Assembly (NCBI GenBank): GCA_027624035.1
Contig: JAQBUI010000012.1
Span: forward strand, 17,274-81,273
Direction of reading: 5' to 3'
DNA length: 64,000 nt
Origin: Pseudomonadota bacterium
Lineage (GTDB): Bacteria; Pseudomonadota; Gammaproteobacteria; Pseudomonadales; Azotimanducaceae
How positions within the stretch are numbered: position 1 is the stretch's first letter; every line of letters begins with the position of its first letter. Of this stretch, positions 61,353 through 64,000 are shown one piece after another. Made by a program: the position numbers and the translations under genes. Under the pieces are notes generated by a model that was given only the letters and a program-made list of their open reading frames with translations, did not search any database and was not told where the DNA came from.

Positions 61353-62831
61353 ATGAGAATACTGCGAACACTCTATGCCAGGCTCGCCGCGTCACTATTG
61401 ATGCTGGTCATTGTTCTTGGAACCGCACTGCTGTGGACCGGGCACTATGTGAGCGACATGTACTCGCAGGAAGTCACCCAGCGCCTGAACCAGAGCATCG
61501 CGATGTACGTCACCAACGAGCAGCAACTGATCGAAGGTGGCAAGGTCAACCAGCAGGCCGTCGAACTGCTGGCCCAGCGGGTCATGACCATCAATCCCTC
61601 CGTCGAGGTCTATCTGCTGGACGCGCAGGGAAACATTCTGGGACACCTTCTGGCGAAAGAGAGCGTACGGCAGCGCAGGGTTTCACTGGGACCGGTGAGT
61701 GACTTCCTCTCGGGTTCCGCCACTTTCCCACTCATGGGAGATGATCCACGAAACCCCGGTGCCAGGAAGGTCTTTTCAGCCTCACCCATCGTCGAACAAG
61801 GTGAAACTGTGGGCTATCTGTATGCGGTACTGGGAGGCGCCCGGTATCAAACACTGCGCGAATCCGTGCAGAATAGCTACATTCTCAGAGTTGGATTGGC
61901 GACCATCCTGGGCGCACTGGTGCTTGCCATGCTCGCCGGGTTCGCCGTGTTCTTCATGCTAACTCGCCGCCTTACGCTGCTCCGTCAAGAGGTAGAACGA
62001 TTCCAGATGGATTCGCCGGATGAGACCATCATAGCCCCGGTGGCCAACAGCGTTGCAGGCGATGAAGTAGATGCCCTTCGCCTCGCTTTCGCCGCCATGG
62101 CAAAACAGATCCAGCAACAATTCCGGGCCCTGCAATCGGTGGATTCTACCCGCCGGGAACTGATCGCCAATGTTTCACACGATCTCAGAACACCGCTCGC
62201 CTCCATGCAGGGTTATATCGAGACACTGATGATCAAGGATGAAGAACTCACGACTGACACCCGCCGTCACTATCTCGAAGTGGCTCACAAGCACACTCAG
62301 CGAATGAACGATCTGATTGAAGAGTTATTTGAGCTGGCCAAACTGGATGCAGGCCCAATTGAACTCAACACAGAGACCTTTTCATTGATGGAACTGATTC
62401 ACGACTCGGTCCAGGATTTTGAGCTGACTGCACGGGACAAACATATCGATCTCACGATCGAAACCGGTAACGACAATTGTTATGTGGTGGCCGACATCGC
62501 GCTGATCCAACGGGTCCTTCAGAACCTGTTGTCCAATGCTCTGCGCCATACGCCGCCGGGGCGCACGGTCACCATCAGCGTCAGCGACAACGAACACCGA
62601 GCCAGAATCGAAGTCTCGGACACCGGCAACGGGATTGCCAGCCATGAAATCCCGCACATCTTCGAACGCTTCTATCAGTCTCAGCAACAGCGGCCATCGG
62701 AAGAACTTGGAGCCGGACTGGGCCTCGCCATCGTCAAGAAGATTCTGGACCTGCACCAGTCAACCATTCGGGTAGACAGCCGACCCGACCAGGGAACCCG
62801 CTTCATTTTCGAATTGCCGATGCCGGCCTAA
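61353..62831 (+). CDS. Membrane sensor histidine kinase
   Basis: A 492-residue kinase. Two membrane helices (about residues 10-30 and 178-203) enclose a periplasmic sensor of about 145 residues; a HAMP domain follows (205-257). The dimerisation helix has His276 in ANVSHDLRTPLASM; the ATPase domain has the N box (LQNLLSNALRHTP), G1 (VSDTGNGI), F (IFERFYQS) and G2 (GAGLGLAI). The ATG at 61353 is one base after the regulator's stop. The stimulus is unknown. Confidence 0.92.
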   Translation: MRILRTLYARLAASLLMLVIVLGTALLWTGHYVSDMYSQEVTQRLNQSIAMYVTNEQQLIEGGKVNQQAVELLAQRVMTINPSVEVYLLDAQGNILGHLLAKESVRQRRVSLGPVSDFLSGSATFPLMGDDPRNPGARKVFSASPIVEQGETVGYLYAVLGGARYQTLRESVQNSYILRVGLATILGALVLAMLAGFAVFFMLTRRLTLLRQEVERFQMDSPDETIIAPVANSVAGDEVDALRLAFAAMAKQIQQQFRALQSVDSTRRELIANVSHDLRTPLASMQGYIETLMIKDEELTTDTRRHYLEVAHKHTQRMNDLIEELFELAKLDAGPIELNTETFSLMELIHDSVQDFELTARDKHIDLTIETGNDNCYVVADIALIQRVLQNLLSNALRHTPPGRTVTISVSDNEHRARIEVSDTGNGIASHEIPHIFERFYQSQQQRPSEELGAGLGLAIVKKILDLHQSTIRVDSRPDQGTRFIFELPMPA

Positions 62832-62891
62832 CAGCCTTAAGCATGCCCCCGTATTGGCTGTATGAATCAGTCACAGATCTAGCTCACAGAA

Positions 62892-62913
62892 ATAGTTCAG
62901 ATATAGTTCTGAT
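62892..62913. repeat. Tandem 11-bp direct repeat upstream of the luciferase-like gene
   Basis: ATAGTTCAGAT (62892-62902) is followed directly by ATAGTTCTGAT (62903-62913), 10 of 11 identical, in the 128-bp gap between the kinase and the monooxygenase gene. One helical turn apart, this looks like an operator for a dimeric regulator. Confidence 0.4.
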
Positions 62914-62959
62914 CTATGGGGTGTTCTACCTGCAATCGACCTGTAATGGTGAGGCGGAT

Positions 62960-63925
62960 ATGAAAGTAGGCGTACTGCAGTTCTTCAGCTGGCCCGGCCG
63001 TCGCGGCGAGTTGAAGACAGTATATGACCGGGCCATTGAACGGGTCCGCATCATGGATGACAACGGCTACGACGCGGTCTGGATTGCGGAGCATCACTTC
63101 AGCACCTACAGCGTCTGCCCCTCGATTCACATGATGGGCGTTCACTTCGCCAATCACACCAAACACCTGCGCATCGGCACCGGCGTGTCTCTCGCTGCCT
63201 TCTACAACCCGCTACGACTGGCCGAGGAAGTCGCGCTGCTGGACGTGCTGTCGGGAGGCCGGGTGAACTGGGGCGCTGGCAGCGGCTTTGATCCAAAGGA
63301 ATTCAGTGCCTTCGGTATCGACCGGGAGCAGCGGCATGGCAGATTTCGCGAGAATGTGGAGATCGTCCTTTCCGCCTGGCAGGATGAGCCACTTACCTTT
63401 GCCGGTGAGTACAACCACTTTGAGCAGGTCGAAGTCCTACCCAAACCGCTTCAGAATCCAATGCCAGTGTGGATGGCGGCCACCTCCGAGGGTGCAATCG
63501 AGTGGGCAGGCGGCCGGGGTTTCTCCATTCTTATGGACCCACATTCGTCGATGGATGATATCCACGCCAAACGGCAGTTGTACGATGCAACGCTCATCCG
63601 GAGCGGCCACGACCCGGCCGACAGGGACATACCGGTCGCGCGGCTGCTTGCGATTGCCAACGATGAAGATCAGGCGCGACGGGTGGCAGAGGCCGGTGCG
63701 CAGTGGACCACCGGGAGCTACGCCAGAGGACCGCTGACCAACGGGGCAGCCGACCCTGTGGCCCGCTATGTGGATGACGTGATCATCTGGGGCACCCCGG
63801 AACAGGTGGCGGACAAGCTGCTGGCGTATGAGGCGGACAGGCAACTTGGCTACCTGCTGTGTTCGCCGCTGTCGCACCAGAGTTTTACGCTGTTTAACGA
63901 CCAGGTTCTGCCCAGAATCCGCTAG
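62960..63925 (+). CDS. LLM-class flavin-dependent oxidoreductase (luciferase-like monooxygenase)
   Basis: A 321-residue bacterial-luciferase-fold protein; GAGGCGGAT decides the ATG at 62960. Family blocks: MKVGVLQFFSWPG, YDAVWIAEHHF (the H-H that contacts flavin/substrate), RIGTGVSLAAFYNPLRLAEEVALLDVLSGGRVNWGAGSGF (mainly the L-S-G-G-R-x-x-x-G-x-G-x-G-F core), and GTPEQVADKLLAY. It uses FMNH2 or F420; the former is more likely in this group of organisms. Substrate unknown. It has its own gap and operator-like repeat rather than being coupled to the kinase. The 75 bases after the stop show no further feature. Confidence 0.88.
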   Translation: MKVGVLQFFSWPGRRGELKTVYDRAIERVRIMDDNGYDAVWIAEHHFSTYSVCPSIHMMGVHFANHTKHLRIGTGVSLAAFYNPLRLAEEVALLDVLSGGRVNWGAGSGFDPKEFSAFGIDREQRHGRFRENVEIVLSAWQDEPLTFAGEYNHFEQVEVLPKPLQNPMPVWMAATSEGAIEWAGGRGFSILMDPHSSMDDIHAKRQLYDATLIRSGHDPADRDIPVARLLAIANDEDQARRVAEAGAQWTTGSYARGPLTNGAADPVARYVDDVIIWGTPEQVADKLLAYEADRQLGYLLCSPLSHQSFTLFNDQVLPRIR

Positions 63926-64000
63926 GAGCCCTCAGCGTGCCCGTATTAGTCACGCCGTAATCGTACGGGGAAGTGCTCACGCTGGCACCTCGTACCAGTG

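Overview
The window (about 60% GC, densely coded, short or overlapping gene junctions) looks like a chromosomal segment of a free-living, probably marine, gammaproteobacterium. This rests on gene content rather than a marker gene: SirB2, a DUF5062 protein, monomeric NADP-isocitrate dehydrogenase, PurU, a YhhQ-type transporter, two CoA transferases, three crotonase-fold proteins and five phytanoyl-CoA-dioxygenase-type (PhyH) proteins. It reads as a metabolically versatile heterotroph that degrades lipids, terpenoids and odd organic acids and has a specialised respiratory island. No integrase, phage or plasmid genes, CRISPR array or rRNA were seen.

Region by region. 1-0.5 kb: 5' part of a CoA transferase. 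0.6-10.3 kb: a respiratory island. A plus-strand operon (SCO protein, membrane-anchored unknown, CtaA/COX15-like protein, 60-aa membrane protein) converges on a seven-gene minus-strand operon. In transcription order that operon holds a 48-aa membrane peptide, a CuA subunit II, a B-type heme-copper subunit I, SenC, a cytochrome b / 2x[4Fe-4S] / MvhD-like fusion, a periplasmic unknown and a second, divergent heme-copper subunit I. A perfect FNR/DNR-type box sits about 41.5 bp before the inferred transcription start. The order CuA subunit - catalytic subunit - SenC - orf, and the lack of the usual active-site tyrosine, suggest an sNOR-type nitric oxide reductase rather than a plain ba3 oxidase.

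10.3-15.4 kb: an operon of a four-carbon acid-sugar kinase, a PdxA-type dehydrogenase, an MFS carrier and a ThDP enzyme. 15.5-28.4 kb: PhyH-family genes interleaved with a Ca2+/Na+ antiporter, a CoA transferase, a PqaA-type protein, a DUF5916 outer-membrane protein, PurU and a crotonase. 28.5-31.6 kb: a universal stress protein behind a second FNR-type box, then FkbM methyltransferase and flippase. 31.6-31.8 kb: a REP/MITE-like repeat. 31.9-37 kb: monomeric isocitrate dehydrogenase, GST, an epimerase and a HemN/HemW-like radical SAM protein. 37.2-40.9 kb: small unknown, crotonase, AtuA-like protein and a methyltransferase.

40.9-41.1 kb encodes a SelW-like selenoprotein with an in-frame UGA, which ordinary gene calling would miss. 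41.2-45.2 kb: SDRs, a PTPS-III-like pterin enzyme, a YhhQ-type transporter and a crotonase. 45.2-52.2 kb: lipoprotein, SDR, IDH/IPMDH-type dehydrogenase, GT39, an enolase-superfamily enzyme and a PhyH-HEAT fusion. 52.4-56.3 kb: a heterodimeric ABC exporter with one degenerate ATP site. 56.3-58.7 kb: DUF5062, PilZ, small membrane protein, tRNA-Lys(CTT) and two VOC proteins. 59.1-64 kb: two spondin-domain proteins, a two-component system and a luciferase-like monooxygenase.

All calls come from reading translations and DNA by eye; no database search was run.
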